A stretch of DNA of 64,000 bases from Paenibacillus sp. FSL R7-0273. GTDB taxonomy: Bacteria > Bacillota > Bacilli > Paenibacillales > Paenibacillaceae. The stretch spans positions 3,545,501 to 3,609,500 of the forward strand of contig NZ_CP009283.1 of assembly GCF_000758625.1 (NCBI RefSeq), given 5' to 3'. The translations under genes and the position numbers were made by a program. The notes beneath the pieces are model-generated. The model was not told the origin of the DNA. It searched no databases and saw only the letters and a list, made by a program, of their open reading frames with translations. Shown in pieces: positions 7,359-14,973 of this stretch (its first letter is position 1; the number at the start of each line of letters is the position of its first letter).

Positions 7359-8309
7359 GAACGACGCTCCTTCTGATTTGTATTGATAATGATTATCAAC
7401 ACTATAACCAAGTGAAGACGTACGGACAATGTCAAAACCGGACGCGCCCGATGTCATTTCCGGCCAGTCAGCAGCTGCTTTTATTGAATTTTTGTACCTT
7501 ACCGGTGATATTCCGTAATGCTTTTTGAACATCCTCCCGAAATAATAGGCATCCGGATGACCGATGGCAGCGGCAATATCCTGCAGGCTGGCCTCGGTGC
7601 GGAGCAGCAGCTCACGGGCCTTTTCCATGCGCATACTGATTAAATACTGGTTGGGGCTGGTGTGCAGCCGCATCCGGAACAGTCTGGACAAGCTGCGCGG
7701 ACTGCTGCCTGCGGTTTCGGCCAGCTTGTCCAGGCTGAGAGGCAGGCTGATGTTATTCTCCATATACCGGATTGCTGTCCCCAGCACATCCGGCTTCAGC
7801 GGCTGGATCTGCTGGGCGTGCAGCTGTCTAAGCAGCTCGTACACCCATTGATACAGCGTTGATTTTACATGCAGCTGCTCCAGTCTGCCGCCCTTTAGCC
7901 AGTGCTCATGCATCAGCCTAAGCTTTTCGATTAAAGGGAGCGGAGCGTCCGGACTGCATATGTACTGGAGCTCGAACGGGTTGTCCCGGTTCATGACAGA
8001 CAGCAGATGTTTGCGGGCAGGGAGGGCAAGCCTGGCTCTGTAAAGGATTAAATAATATTCGACCAGCTCCGAGGGCGGGGCCAGCTCAAAGGTTGTCCCC
8101 TTGCCCCCGTGGAGCATGGCTCCTTCGTTTAGTTCATGGCGGATGCCATCCATTACCATTACTGCTTTCCCGCGGACAGTACATATAAAAGCACTGCAAG
8201 GCAGCCGGTACCGGAGAGCTTGCTCCCCGTGACTGTATGTATTATGCCGGATATCTATAATCTCTACCGCTGCATGCGTCCAGAGTAAAATATGCTCCTT
8301 CAAATTCAT
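6348..8309 (-). CDS. AraC-family regulator whose frame reads through into the siderophore-binding lipoprotein
   Basis: The open frame is 653 codons. Residues 1-170 resemble an AraC cupin-type sensor domain and about 173-280 are the double helix-turn-helix (LDKLAETAGSSPRSLSRLFR and DIAAAIGHPDAYYFGRMFKK). About 37 linker residues follow, then Met318 begins a lipoprotein signal peptide and binding protein. Fusions of AraC to siderophore-binding domains are known (Btr of Bacillus subtilis), but those lack an export signal. Here the signal peptide, ribosome site and Fur-box promoter inside the linker argue for two genes merged by loss of the regulator's stop. A full-length product could not be both DNA-binding and exported. 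The regulator start at 8309 follows a GGGGG ribosome site. It probably activates iron uptake. Confidence 0.65.
   Translation of the reverse strand: MNLKEHILLWTHAAVEIIDIRHNTYSHGEQALRYRLPCSAFICTVRGKAVMVMDGIRHELNEGAMLHGGKGTTFELAPPSELVEYYLILYRARLALPARKHLLSVMNRDNPFELQYICSPDAPLPLIEKLRLMHEHWLKGGRLEQLHVKSTLYQWVYELLRQLHAQQIQPLKPDVLGTAIRYMENNISLPLSLDKLAETAGSSPRSLSRLFRMRLHTSPNQYLISMRMEKARELLLRTEASLQDIAAAIGHPDAYYFGRMFKKHYGISPVRYKNSIKAAADWPEMTSGASGFDIVRTSSLGYSVDNHYQYKSEGASFMSKSARPSLLITLLLCFSIVLSACAAGNTNTASGSNTTSPSPSASAAPAATDTPSAEAQTRTITTVKGDIEVPADPQRVVVLYLLGDVLALGVKPVGVSDVSEGAAFEEELSDVQKLGTWFEASPEAILSLDPDLIIVPSDETYEVLKDIAPTVLVPYETMSAEERVAFIGEALGKEEQAKTLFDEFHAKVEEGKQKLQEAGILDRTVSIMEGGSKRSMAVVTSKQFGRGSQVIYEYLGMKAPAIIQEKVETSTEAVGEDVSFEVLADYSGDYMFRSSYEGMADLTQDPVWNSIPAVKAGRLINIDFGLSYYSDIYSLNAQLDYIVESLLAAPRVD
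7383..7429 (-). promoter_or_regulatory. Fur-box promoter of the siderophore-binding lipoprotein
   Basis: On the minus strand, TTGTCC (7429-7424), a 17-base spacer and TATAGT (7406-7401) form a promoter. The perfect palindrome TTGATAAT-G-ATTATCAA (7383-7399) sits over the start site and matches the Fur box core TGATAATNATTATCA. Iron-dependent repression is inferred. The site lies inside the reading frame that continues from the AraC gene. Confidence 0.8.
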
Positions 8310-8341
8310 TAATTTGTTCAGCCCCCTTGCTTCGTATAGTG

Positions 8342-8371
8342 AGTATAGCTGATAATGATTATCAGTGACAA
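8342..8371 (-). promoter_or_regulatory. Fur-box promoter of the AraC regulator
   Basis: On the minus strand, TTGTCA (8371-8366), an 18-base spacer and TATACT (8347-8342) form the promoter. The spacer is filled by the perfect Fur palindrome TGATAATGATTATCA (8350-8364), so bound Fur would block RNA polymerase. Confidence 0.85.
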
Positions 8372-8432
8372 CGGGGGGCTGCCAAAATCTTTTTTAATCG
8401 AATTATCCTTAGTCCAATCTATGTAAATGGTT

Positions 8433-8508
8433 TATACTTGAATGGCATTAACCAGGATTATCCATGAATTACCCGAAAAGTAAGAATTCCAATGCCATCT
8501 AAGGAGGT
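8433..8508 (+). promoter_or_regulatory. Possible promoter and 5' UTR dyad of the GNAT operon
   Basis: A -10 TATACT at 8433-8438 has only a weak -35 (TAGTCC at 8410-8415). Just after the expected start, ATGGCATT (8442-8449) can pair with AATGCCAT (8491-8498) immediately before the AAGGAGGT ribosome site (8501-8508), so the fold could restrict translation. Suggestive only. Confidence 0.35.
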
Positions 8509-8518
8509 ACAACTGTAC

Positions 8519-11500
8519 ATGCTGCAAGCCCCGGAAGTCGTAATTGAAGAATATGAACCCTCGAGACATGCCAAATCCATCGCCGAGATGTGGAACAGAA
8601 GCTATGAAAGCTGGGGAGGCGACAACTCCTACCAGACAGAACAAAGTGTCATTGAAGAGCACGAGAACGGGACCCATCTGAAACTCTTTCTTGCCGTCGC
8701 CGGCGGCGAGGTTATCGGTTACTGCAGCTTTTCCCACTACAAGGAAGACTCGGGAGCGCTGTATATTCCGCTTTTGAATGTACGGCCTGATTATCACGGG
8801 CACAAAGTCGGCAAACGGCTTGTCCTCCGTGCACTTGAGGAGACGATCTCCCTCGGCTGGCCCCGGCTTGACCTCTACACCTGGCCAGGGAATACAAAAG
8901 CAGTGCCTGCGTATAAGAAAAGCGGGTTTTTCTGGGAGAAACGGGATGATTCCACCCATCTGATGAACTTTATCCCGTCTGTTCTGCAGACCGGTGCGGT
9001 AAAGCCGTTCTTCGAGCAGCTTGACTGGTATACGGACAGTGTACGTGAAATATCCGTTTCGCCGGATGGCCGTAATGAGAACGGGTTTGACTATTTTACA
9101 TATAAATGGCAGAGGTCTGATCTTAAGCTGAAAATGGAATATGAGCGCACCGGCCGCGGCTTGCGCCTGATTGAAACAGCGGATTACCGTATTCAGGCCT
9201 CCATTCCGCTACAGCATCAGCTTCCCTTTGGCAGCAGCTATCCTGTAATCTATGAGGCTGTGAACAAAAGCGGCAAGCCGCTTACCCTGCAGATCAAAGG
9301 GATCAGCAATCCGAAAATCAGCTTTGAGCTGGAGGAGACACGGTGCGTTGAAGCAACGGAAAAGATCGAAGGGCAATTCTTCCTTCATCCGGTAGAGGAG
9401 GAGCAGAATCCGTACCAGACACATCCGGTTATCGAGGCGGAGCTGCTGATCAACGGCTTGCCTGCGGTATTCAAGCTGGGAATTGAGCCGAAATATCCGG
9501 TTAAGCTAAGGATCGCTCTGCCGGAACGGTCTGTGCTGTACACCGGTGAAAGCTTTGAGCTGGATATAACTGCAGAGAATGAGTACGCTGCAGACACACA
9601 GTTCACCTTCACTCTTCCGGAGGACTCTATTCTGGCCTTCAGCAAGCCTGATGTACAGATCACAGTTCCGGCTAAAGGACGCAAAACGATATCGGTCCCT
9701 GCAGTTCTTAAAGAATATGGGATCTGGAATCATAAAGTAGACATCACTGCCTCTGCAGACAACAGGGAGCCTGCGGTTATTGAGCAGGAGCTCAGCGCTG
9801 TTCTGGCCGGTGTTTATTCCGCCTTTGGCGGCAAGACGGAAAAAGGATGGATAATCAGCAGCGGCCGGTACTCCGTGAGGCTGGACAAAGACGGCAATAG
9901 GATAGAGCTTTTTGAAGATAAGAGTAAGGCAGCCAGCCTGCTGTTTCCGAAGTTCGGGCAGCCGTATACAAATGAATTCAAGCAGCTAACTGCTGAGCAG
10001 GTCCTCCATTACATGGATGGGGAAGCTATCGTTATGGAAGCCCGTTACCGGCTTGATGCGCCGCATGAAGGCCTGCTGTTAACGATGCTGGTAAGACTGT
10101 ATAAGAACGGCATTGTTGAGCGGAGGCACCAGATCCGGAATGCCGGACCGGCTGACCTTGAAGAGCCGCTGTATCTTAAGGAAAGCTTCGGATTCAGTCT
10201 GGAAGGAGCCGTGCTTCCTTACCGCGGACAATATATTGATCTGAAGCATGGCGCTGATGCTGCAAGTCCGGACTACTGGGATGTCCAGAGCCTGACCGAA
10301 AACTGGCTCTATGCAGCTGATGGTTCAGTAACGCGCGGCATTACCTGGCCGGAAGAGCGGCGGCTGCTGCGGGACAACTGGCTCTATGCGGTTGAGCATC
10401 AGCTGGGCAGCCTTCCTTCCGGCGGCAGCATTCAGACCGGTCCCCTGCGGGTTGCTATGGGGACATGGAGCAGCTGGCAGGATTTCCGGGCCTTTGCCCA
10501 GCTACGCAGCTGTTCCCGTTCCGGTCAGCAGGGTACGATCCGGCAACTGGAGCTTAGCCTGAACGGAGGCAATCCGTTCCTTAGCGGACCATCTGAGCTG
10601 ACGCTGCTTGAACAGAAGATGAGCTTTCTGGAAGGCGAGATCACTCTTGCTTCTGCGCTTGACAGCTCTGTCAAGCAGAGTCTGGTGATTACTGCAGAGC
10701 AGCAGCTGGCGGAGGCCGGCCTTACATTCACTCCTGCAGCAAATGTACAAGCCGATCTGCTTCAGGTGCACCTTGATATGGAAACCGTTGAGTCTTCGGA
10801 GAGCTATCTGGTATTTCCGGTTAACGGTGAGGAAGTCAGGCTGAATAGCAGACAGACAGAGCACGGTGAGGTGCTCACAGCAGATAACGGGGTCCTACAG
10901 ATTCAGGCTAACAGCAGCTTTGCGCCTGCACTGTATTCCCTGCAGGTTCAAGGCGAGGAATGGCTGGATTCCTCTTATCCGCAGCCGCAGCCTAAATCCT
11001 GGTGGAATCCCTGGACCGGCGGTATTTTTACCGGAGTTGAGGGTCTGTCACGGCTCAGTCTTCAGGAGGAACCGAGGGAAGCTGCTTTTGCCGGGTTGAC
11101 TGACAGCAAGGGCAATGACTGGTCTGGTATCCGGATGAGCATCAAGATTACTCATAACCGTAAGTTCCAAGGGCTTACACTAAATCATTATTTTCTGCTG
11201 CTCCCGGGTGTACCGGTGCTTGCTTCTGTGGTTCAAATCGTGCAGAATACAGGGGCACCGCTTCAACCCCTGACATTGCACACCTTAGGTTTTTATAAAA
11301 CCGGAAACCTGCTGAAGAGCAGCAGGGGGACGGTGAAGAATGCGGCCGGTGAAACCATCACTTACAAGGCCGGGAGAGTTCAAAATGAAACAAAAAGCTC
11401 GAGCGGCTTCATTCAATTCAGCTCTGATGAGCGGAAGCAGCGGATGAGCCAGGCTTCCAGTCCCGATAAGGCAGCACCAGAGCTGCTGGTTAATACGCAT

Positions 11501-11644
11501 GTTATCTCCTCTTTTATAACTGAAAAGCTGTTCATGAGAGACGGGGATACATTATTCAGCACACCGCAGTTTTATATACTCTCTGATCTGGATATACCGG
11601 AAGAGGCCTTCCGGGACCTGTTAAACATCAAATTTAATCTGTAG
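8519..11644 (+). CDS. GNAT acetyltransferase fused to a very large beta-rich region
   Basis: The AAGGAGGT site at 8501-8508 points to ATG 8519, giving 1041 aa; an ATG at 8492 precedes that site and is not favoured. Residues about 5-150 form a GNAT domain with acetyl-CoA motif A (LNVRPDYHGHKVGKRLVLRA) and a C-terminal GNTKAVPAYKKSGF segment. The remaining ~880 residues have no signal peptide and alternate short strands, resembling stacked immunoglobulin-like and carbohydrate-enzyme-like beta-sandwich domains (for example a WWNPWTGGIFTGVEG segment near 825-840). No catalytic motif is recognised there. It heads a compact operon with an amidohydrolase, an FAD oxidoreductase and a nitroreductase (gaps of 20-46 bases), suggesting a small-molecule pathway. 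Function unknown beyond the GNAT domain. Confidence 0.7.
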   Translation: MLQAPEVVIEEYEPSRHAKSIAEMWNRSYESWGGDNSYQTEQSVIEEHENGTHLKLFLAVAGGEVIGYCSFSHYKEDSGALYIPLLNVRPDYHGHKVGKRLVLRALEETISLGWPRLDLYTWPGNTKAVPAYKKSGFFWEKRDDSTHLMNFIPSVLQTGAVKPFFEQLDWYTDSVREISVSPDGRNENGFDYFTYKWQRSDLKLKMEYERTGRGLRLIETADYRIQASIPLQHQLPFGSSYPVIYEAVNKSGKPLTLQIKGISNPKISFELEETRCVEATEKIEGQFFLHPVEEEQNPYQTHPVIEAELLINGLPAVFKLGIEPKYPVKLRIALPERSVLYTGESFELDITAENEYAADTQFTFTLPEDSILAFSKPDVQITVPAKGRKTISVPAVLKEYGIWNHKVDITASADNREPAVIEQELSAVLAGVYSAFGGKTEKGWIISSGRYSVRLDKDGNRIELFEDKSKAASLLFPKFGQPYTNEFKQLTAEQVLHYMDGEAIVMEARYRLDAPHEGLLLTMLVRLYKNGIVERRHQIRNAGPADLEEPLYLKESFGFSLEGAVLPYRGQYIDLKHGADAASPDYWDVQSLTENWLYAADGSVTRGITWPEERRLLRDNWLYAVEHQLGSLPSGGSIQTGPLRVAMGTWSSWQDFRAFAQLRSCSRSGQQGTIRQLELSLNGGNPFLSGPSELTLLEQKMSFLEGEITLASALDSSVKQSLVITAEQQLAEAGLTFTPAANVQADLLQVHLDMETVESSESYLVFPVNGEEVRLNSRQTEHGEVLTADNGVLQIQANSSFAPALYSLQVQGEEWLDSSYPQPQPKSWWNPWTGGIFTGVEGLSRLSLQEEPREAAFAGLTDSKGNDWSGIRMSIKITHNRKFQGLTLNHYFLLLPGVPVLASVVQIVQNTGAPLQPLTLHTLGFYKTGNLLKSSRGTVKNAAGETITYKAGRVQNETKSSSGFIQFSSDERKQRMSQASSPDKAAPELLVNTHVISSFITEKLFMRDGDTLFSTPQFYILSDLDIPEEAFRDLLNIKFNL

Positions 11645-11664
11645 CTTCAAGAAAGGACTTATCC

Positions 11665-12534
11665 ATGAAAATCATTGATGCGCATGTTCATTATTCCAAT
11701 ATTGCGTCTTTTCACGAAACGGCACAGGAGCTGGCGCATATTGATTATTCGGAAAAGGGGCTGCTGGAGGAATTCCGGCGCTCCGGCGTAATAGCAGGTG
11801 TGGGAATGGGCGTTACGGAGACGGTGCCGGGAGCTTTCCCTGATAATGAGGCTTCCAATCCGATGCTGCTGGATCTGAACGGCCGGCTTCCCGCTAATCT
11901 CTACACCTGTGTCGGTATTAATCCGCTGACGCTGCAGCTGGAGGGACAGCTGGAAGCGCTGGAGCAGTCGCTGCGCGAAGAGCATGTGGTAGGGATTAAG
12001 CTCTATGCCGGCTACTATCATTTTAATGTCGGTGATGAGATTTATGCTCCGGTATACAGGCTGGCGGCTGAGTATCAGATGCCTGTTGTCATTCATGGCG
12101 GACTTACGTATTCAGACAGAGGGCTGTTAAAATATTCACACCCGCTGTCAATGGAAGAGACGTTCCTGAAGCACCGGGACATCACCTTTATGTTATGTCA
12201 TCTGGGTGATCCCTGGGTAATGGATACTGCAGCGCTGCTGGAAAAAAATCCGAACCTGTATACCGATCTGTCCGGCTGGATTGTTGGTGACTCCGCCAAG
12301 GTAGACCGGCTGCTGACCGAGCAGACCTATACTGATCATTTCCGGCGGGCGATTGTATTCGCCGAGAAGTATGACCGGCTGGTGTTCGGTACCGACTGGC
12401 CGCTTGTGCCGCTGGAGGCGTACATTAAATTTGTGAAGCACCTGATCCCGGAGGCACACTGGGAGGATGTCTTTTACAACAATGCCTTGAGGGTGTTCCC
12501 TAAGCTGGAGCAGCTGATCGGCAATCTGAAATAA
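11665..12534 (+). CDS. Amidohydrolase-family metal-dependent hydrolase
   Basis: The 289-aa cytosolic protein opens with MKIIDAHVHYSN, the HxH metal motif of the amidohydrolase TIM barrel (H7, H9). VVIHGGLTYSD, CHLGDPWV and FGTDWPLVP supply further histidines and the late catalytic aspartate. This pattern fits the Amidohydro_2 group, which includes decarboxylases and lactone or ester hydrolases acting on small cyclic or aromatic acids. It starts 20 bases after the GNAT gene stops, behind a GAAAGGA site, and is the second gene of the operon. The substrate cannot be told from sequence. Confidence 0.75.
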   Translation: MKIIDAHVHYSNIASFHETAQELAHIDYSEKGLLEEFRRSGVIAGVGMGVTETVPGAFPDNEASNPMLLDLNGRLPANLYTCVGINPLTLQLEGQLEALEQSLREEHVVGIKLYAGYYHFNVGDEIYAPVYRLAAEYQMPVVIHGGLTYSDRGLLKYSHPLSMEETFLKHRDITFMLCHLGDPWVMDTAALLEKNPNLYTDLSGWIVGDSAKVDRLLTEQTYTDHFRRAIVFAEKYDRLVFGTDWPLVPLEAYIKFVKHLIPEAHWEDVFYNNALRVFPKLEQLIGNLK

Positions 12535-12580
12535 TTCCGGCATCTGCAGCCATGCATGCCTGTTAAGAGAGGAAATCATC

Positions 12581-13711
12581 ATGAAGAAGGTCATCATTAT
12601 CGGAGCAGGTATTCTGGGTGCTTCAACCGCCTATCAGCTGGCTAAGCTCGGGGCAGAGGTGCTGATTATCGACCGCAAGGACAGGGGGCAGGCTACGGAT
12701 GCCGCTGCCGGGATCATCTGTCCCTGGCTGTCGCAGCGGCGTAATCAGGCGTGGTACCGGCTGGCCAAAGCGGGAGCACGTTTTTACCCGGGGCTGATCA
12801 GAGAGCTTGAGCAGGAGGGGGAAACCGAGACCGGATATGCCCGGGTCGGTGCGCTCAGTGTCCATATGGACACGGACAAACTCAAGCAGCAGGAGGAGCG
12901 GGCAAGAAAGCGGCTGGAGGATGCGCCGGAGATTGGCGAATTGAAGCAGCTTTCCGGGAGCGAAACACAGGCACAGGTTCCGCTGCTGGCTGAAGGCTAT
13001 CATTCCCTGCAGGTCAGCGGAGCTGCGCGGGTAGACGGCCGGGCGCTGCGTGATGCGCTCCTGCGGTCTGCCCGGCGCAGCGGAGCCCGGCTGCTGAACG
13101 GGGATGCGGCGCTGCAATTTACCGGAAACCGGGTCACCGGCGCGGTGGTTGACGGGGAGATTTTCGCCGCAGATACTGTAATTGTCTGTGCCGGTGCGTG
13201 GGCGGCTCCGCTGATGCTGCCGCTCGGTATTAGGCTTAAGGTAAGCTATCAGAAGGGCCAGATCATGCATGTAAGGGTAGCGGACCAAGTGGATACAGGG
13301 TCCTGGCCTGTAGTTATTCCGCCTACGGATCAGTACCTTCTGTCCTTTGACGGAGGCCAAATCGTTATCGGAGCTACACACGAGAACGATATTGAAGGCT
13401 ATGATCCGCGCGTAACAGCCGGCGGGATGCAGGAGGTCCTTAACAAAGGGCTGGAGCTGGCCCCTGGCCTTGCAGACAGTACAGTTCATGAGGTGAGGGT
13501 GGGCTTTCGGCCGTTTACCCCCGGCTTTCTTCCCGTGATCGGTGCAGTGCCGGGCTGGGAAGGCCTGCTTGCTGCCAACGGGCTCGGAGCCTCAGGCTTA
13601 ACGATGGGGCCGTTTATCGGAAGCCAGCTGGCGAAGCTGGCACTGGGACTTAAACCGGACATAGAGCTGCAGGATTATGATTTGGGTAAAGCCATAGAGC
13701 AAATGGGTTAG
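12581..13711 (+). CDS. FAD-dependent oxidoreductase, DAO/glycine oxidase-like
   Basis: The 376-aa protein begins with a Rossmann dinucleotide motif (IIIGAGILGASTAYQLAKLG, G8-x-G10-x2-G13, with an acidic end at LIID). The C-terminal VRVGFRPFTPGFLPVIGAV and NGLGASGLTMGP segments are typical of the D-amino-acid oxidase/glycine oxidase fold. It probably oxidises an amine or N-alkyl amino acid to an imine, releasing H2O2. A thiamine role like ThiO is unlikely because no thi genes are near. An AGAGGAAA site precedes the ATG. It is the third gene of the operon. Confidence 0.75.
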   Translation: MKKVIIIGAGILGASTAYQLAKLGAEVLIIDRKDRGQATDAAAGIICPWLSQRRNQAWYRLAKAGARFYPGLIRELEQEGETETGYARVGALSVHMDTDKLKQQEERARKRLEDAPEIGELKQLSGSETQAQVPLLAEGYHSLQVSGAARVDGRALRDALLRSARRSGARLLNGDAALQFTGNRVTGAVVDGEIFAADTVIVCAGAWAAPLMLPLGIRLKVSYQKGQIMHVRVADQVDTGSWPVVIPPTDQYLLSFDGGQIVIGATHENDIEGYDPRVTAGGMQEVLNKGLELAPGLADSTVHEVRVGFRPFTPGFLPVIGAVPGWEGLLAANGLGASGLTMGPFIGSQLAKLALGLKPDIELQDYDLGKAIEQMG

Positions 13712-13739
13712 TATAAACAACAAGGAGGGCGATTCAGCA

Positions 13740-14225
13740 ATGAGTATCGTGGATATCATCAAAACCCGGAGAAGTGTGAAGCAGTTTAAGCCGGAACCTG
13801 TTAGCGAGGCAGACCTGCTATCCTGGCTTGAGGCTGCAAGCTATGCACCCAACCACCGGATGAATGAGCCGTGGGAGATTGTGTTGGTTGGAGCCGAAAC
13901 AAGAGCGGAGCTGAAGCATAAGACAGACTTCGGCGGTGCGCCGGTTGTTCTTGCGCTGTTGTCTAAGGGTGCGGCAACCCCGTTTGAGCGTGATGAGAAC
14001 GTAATGGCGGTTTCCTGTTTTGCCCAGAATTTTTTGCTGGCTGCACATGAAGCCGGAGCAGGCGCATATTGGGCTTCGTTAGGCGCACTTCCTCATAACC
14101 GGAGTATTCTTGATGTGCCGGAGGATTATGATGTGATCGGCGTCTTTGGAGTCGGTTATCCGGCTGAAATACCGCCGCTCAAGCCGAGAACGCCTGTATC
14201 CGCCAAAATTACCACACGTCCATAG
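13740..14225 (+). CDS. Nitroreductase-family FMN oxidoreductase
   Basis: This 161-aa protein carries the family start IIKTRRSVKQFKPEPV (basic residues that bind FMN phosphate) and the ASYAPNHRMNEPWEIVLV segment. The C-terminal GVFGVGYPAEIPPLKPRTPV matches the GYP motif of small nitroreductases. It is somewhat short for the family (180-220 aa) but both ends look intact. It likely works as a dimer that reduces nitro groups, quinones or enones with NAD(P)H. It closes the four-gene operon, with a GGAGG site and a terminator straight after. Confidence 0.8.
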   Translation: MSIVDIIKTRRSVKQFKPEPVSEADLLSWLEAASYAPNHRMNEPWEIVLVGAETRAELKHKTDFGGAPVVLALLSKGAATPFERDENVMAVSCFAQNFLLAAHEAGAGAYWASLGALPHNRSILDVPEDYDVIGVFGVGYPAEIPPLKPRTPVSAKITTRP

Positions 14226-14233
14226 AAAGATTG

Positions 14234-14257
14234 GCCGCGCTCATGCGCGGCTTTTTT
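14234..14257 (+). terminator. Intrinsic terminator of the GNAT-to-nitroreductase operon
   Basis: GCCGCGC-TCAT-GCGCGGC (14234-14251) followed by TTTTTT. Confidence 0.9.
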
Positions 14258-14421
14258 GTTGACGGAGATATACAAACTGAATAGTTACATAGGATAACTT
14301 GAGAAAAATAGGAGGGATGAACGAATTGGAGACTAGGGGGTATAAAGAAGATAAGGGGAGAAAGAGACTGCTTATCGAAATTGTAAACATGCGAGACGAT
14401 CATGATAAGTCTCGTCAATGA

Positions 14422-14598
14422 AACAACGGTATAAGTCCCGTTACTAGACTGTAAAATAACTAGAAACACAAAAATAACGGTAAAAATCCCGTTGTTGAGC
14501 TGAAAAGAAGACGTGTAAGCAAAAACAACGGTATAAATCCCGTTACTAGCCCGGAAAATAGCTAGAAATGCAATAATAACGGTAAAAATCCCGTTGTT
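14422..14598. repeat. Two tandem ~102-bp units built from four 51-bp-spaced dyads
   Basis: Four copies of an 18-base imperfect dyad lie at 14425-14442, 14476-14493, 14527-14544 and 14578-14595, exactly 51 bases apart. The first reads AACGGTATAAGTCCCGTT. Copies 1 and 3 share the flank AC-copy-ACTAG; copies 2 and 4 share T-copy-GTT. The larger unit is therefore 102 bases, present twice, and within each unit AACAACGG at one end can pair with CCGTTGTT at the other. No ORF spans it. Flanking stretches 14258-14421 and 14599-14710 show nothing recognisable. It is probably a lineage-specific intergenic repeat or a multi-hairpin RNA; mobility genes are absent. Confidence 0.8.
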
Positions 14599-14711
14599 TT
14601 CAATAAAATACTCAAAGATACAGTAACAGACCGAACTACCGGTTTAGGGCTGATTCAGAGCCGATGCTGCGGTTAATGAATGGCAGACTTAACAGCTGAG
14701 GAGGATTTCAA

Positions 14712-14888
14712 GTGGCAGACCAGCGTAAAGGGAACATCCATACAACACCGAATCCTGACGGAGGCTGGGATAATCAGACCGGCGGCGCGAAGCTCAGCCA
14801 TCACCGCATCAAGGAGGAGGCCGAGCAGGCCGGCCGTCAGGAAGCAAAGAAAGCCCAAACGGAGCTGAAGATTCAAAGTAAAGGATAA
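14712..14888 (+). CDS. DUF2188-like small protein (58 aa, GTG start)
   Basis: A GAGGAGG site (14698-14704) eight bases before GTG 14712 sets the start; an overlapping open frame beginning at 14680 is its shadow. The product has the small-protein pattern NIHTTPNPDGGWDNQTGG, then KEEAEQAGRQEAKKAQTELKI, matching DUF2188 proteins (a GGW turn, then a TKxEAxxxAR helix and ELxIxxKDG end). Function unknown; it is very hydrophilic and predicted cytosolic. It stands alone between the repeat and the permease gene. Confidence 0.7.
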   Translation: MADQRKGNIHTTPNPDGGWDNQTGGAKLSHHRIKEEAEQAGRQEAKKAQTELKIQSKG

Positions 14889-14973
14889 TAATTGGGTTCA
14901 TGAATATGCGCCTCAGCGGGAACGCTAGAAATTGAGGAATGCTCAAATTCTAAAGAGGATGAGGACGGTATTC

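Noticed and set aside
8432..8959. A 175-codon minus-strand frame opposite the GNAT start
   Set aside because: Shadow of the GNAT domain; the plus strand has a strong ribosome site and clear motifs.
14422..14598. Possible CRISPR array
   Set aside because: The repeats are only 18 bases, spacers are related to each other in an alternating pattern, and no cas genes are present.
14680..14868. A plus-strand 62-codon frame before the permease gene
   Set aside because: Its ATG has no ribosome site and the frame yields low-complexity R/S/P sequence, while the overlapping GTG-started frame matches DUF2188.
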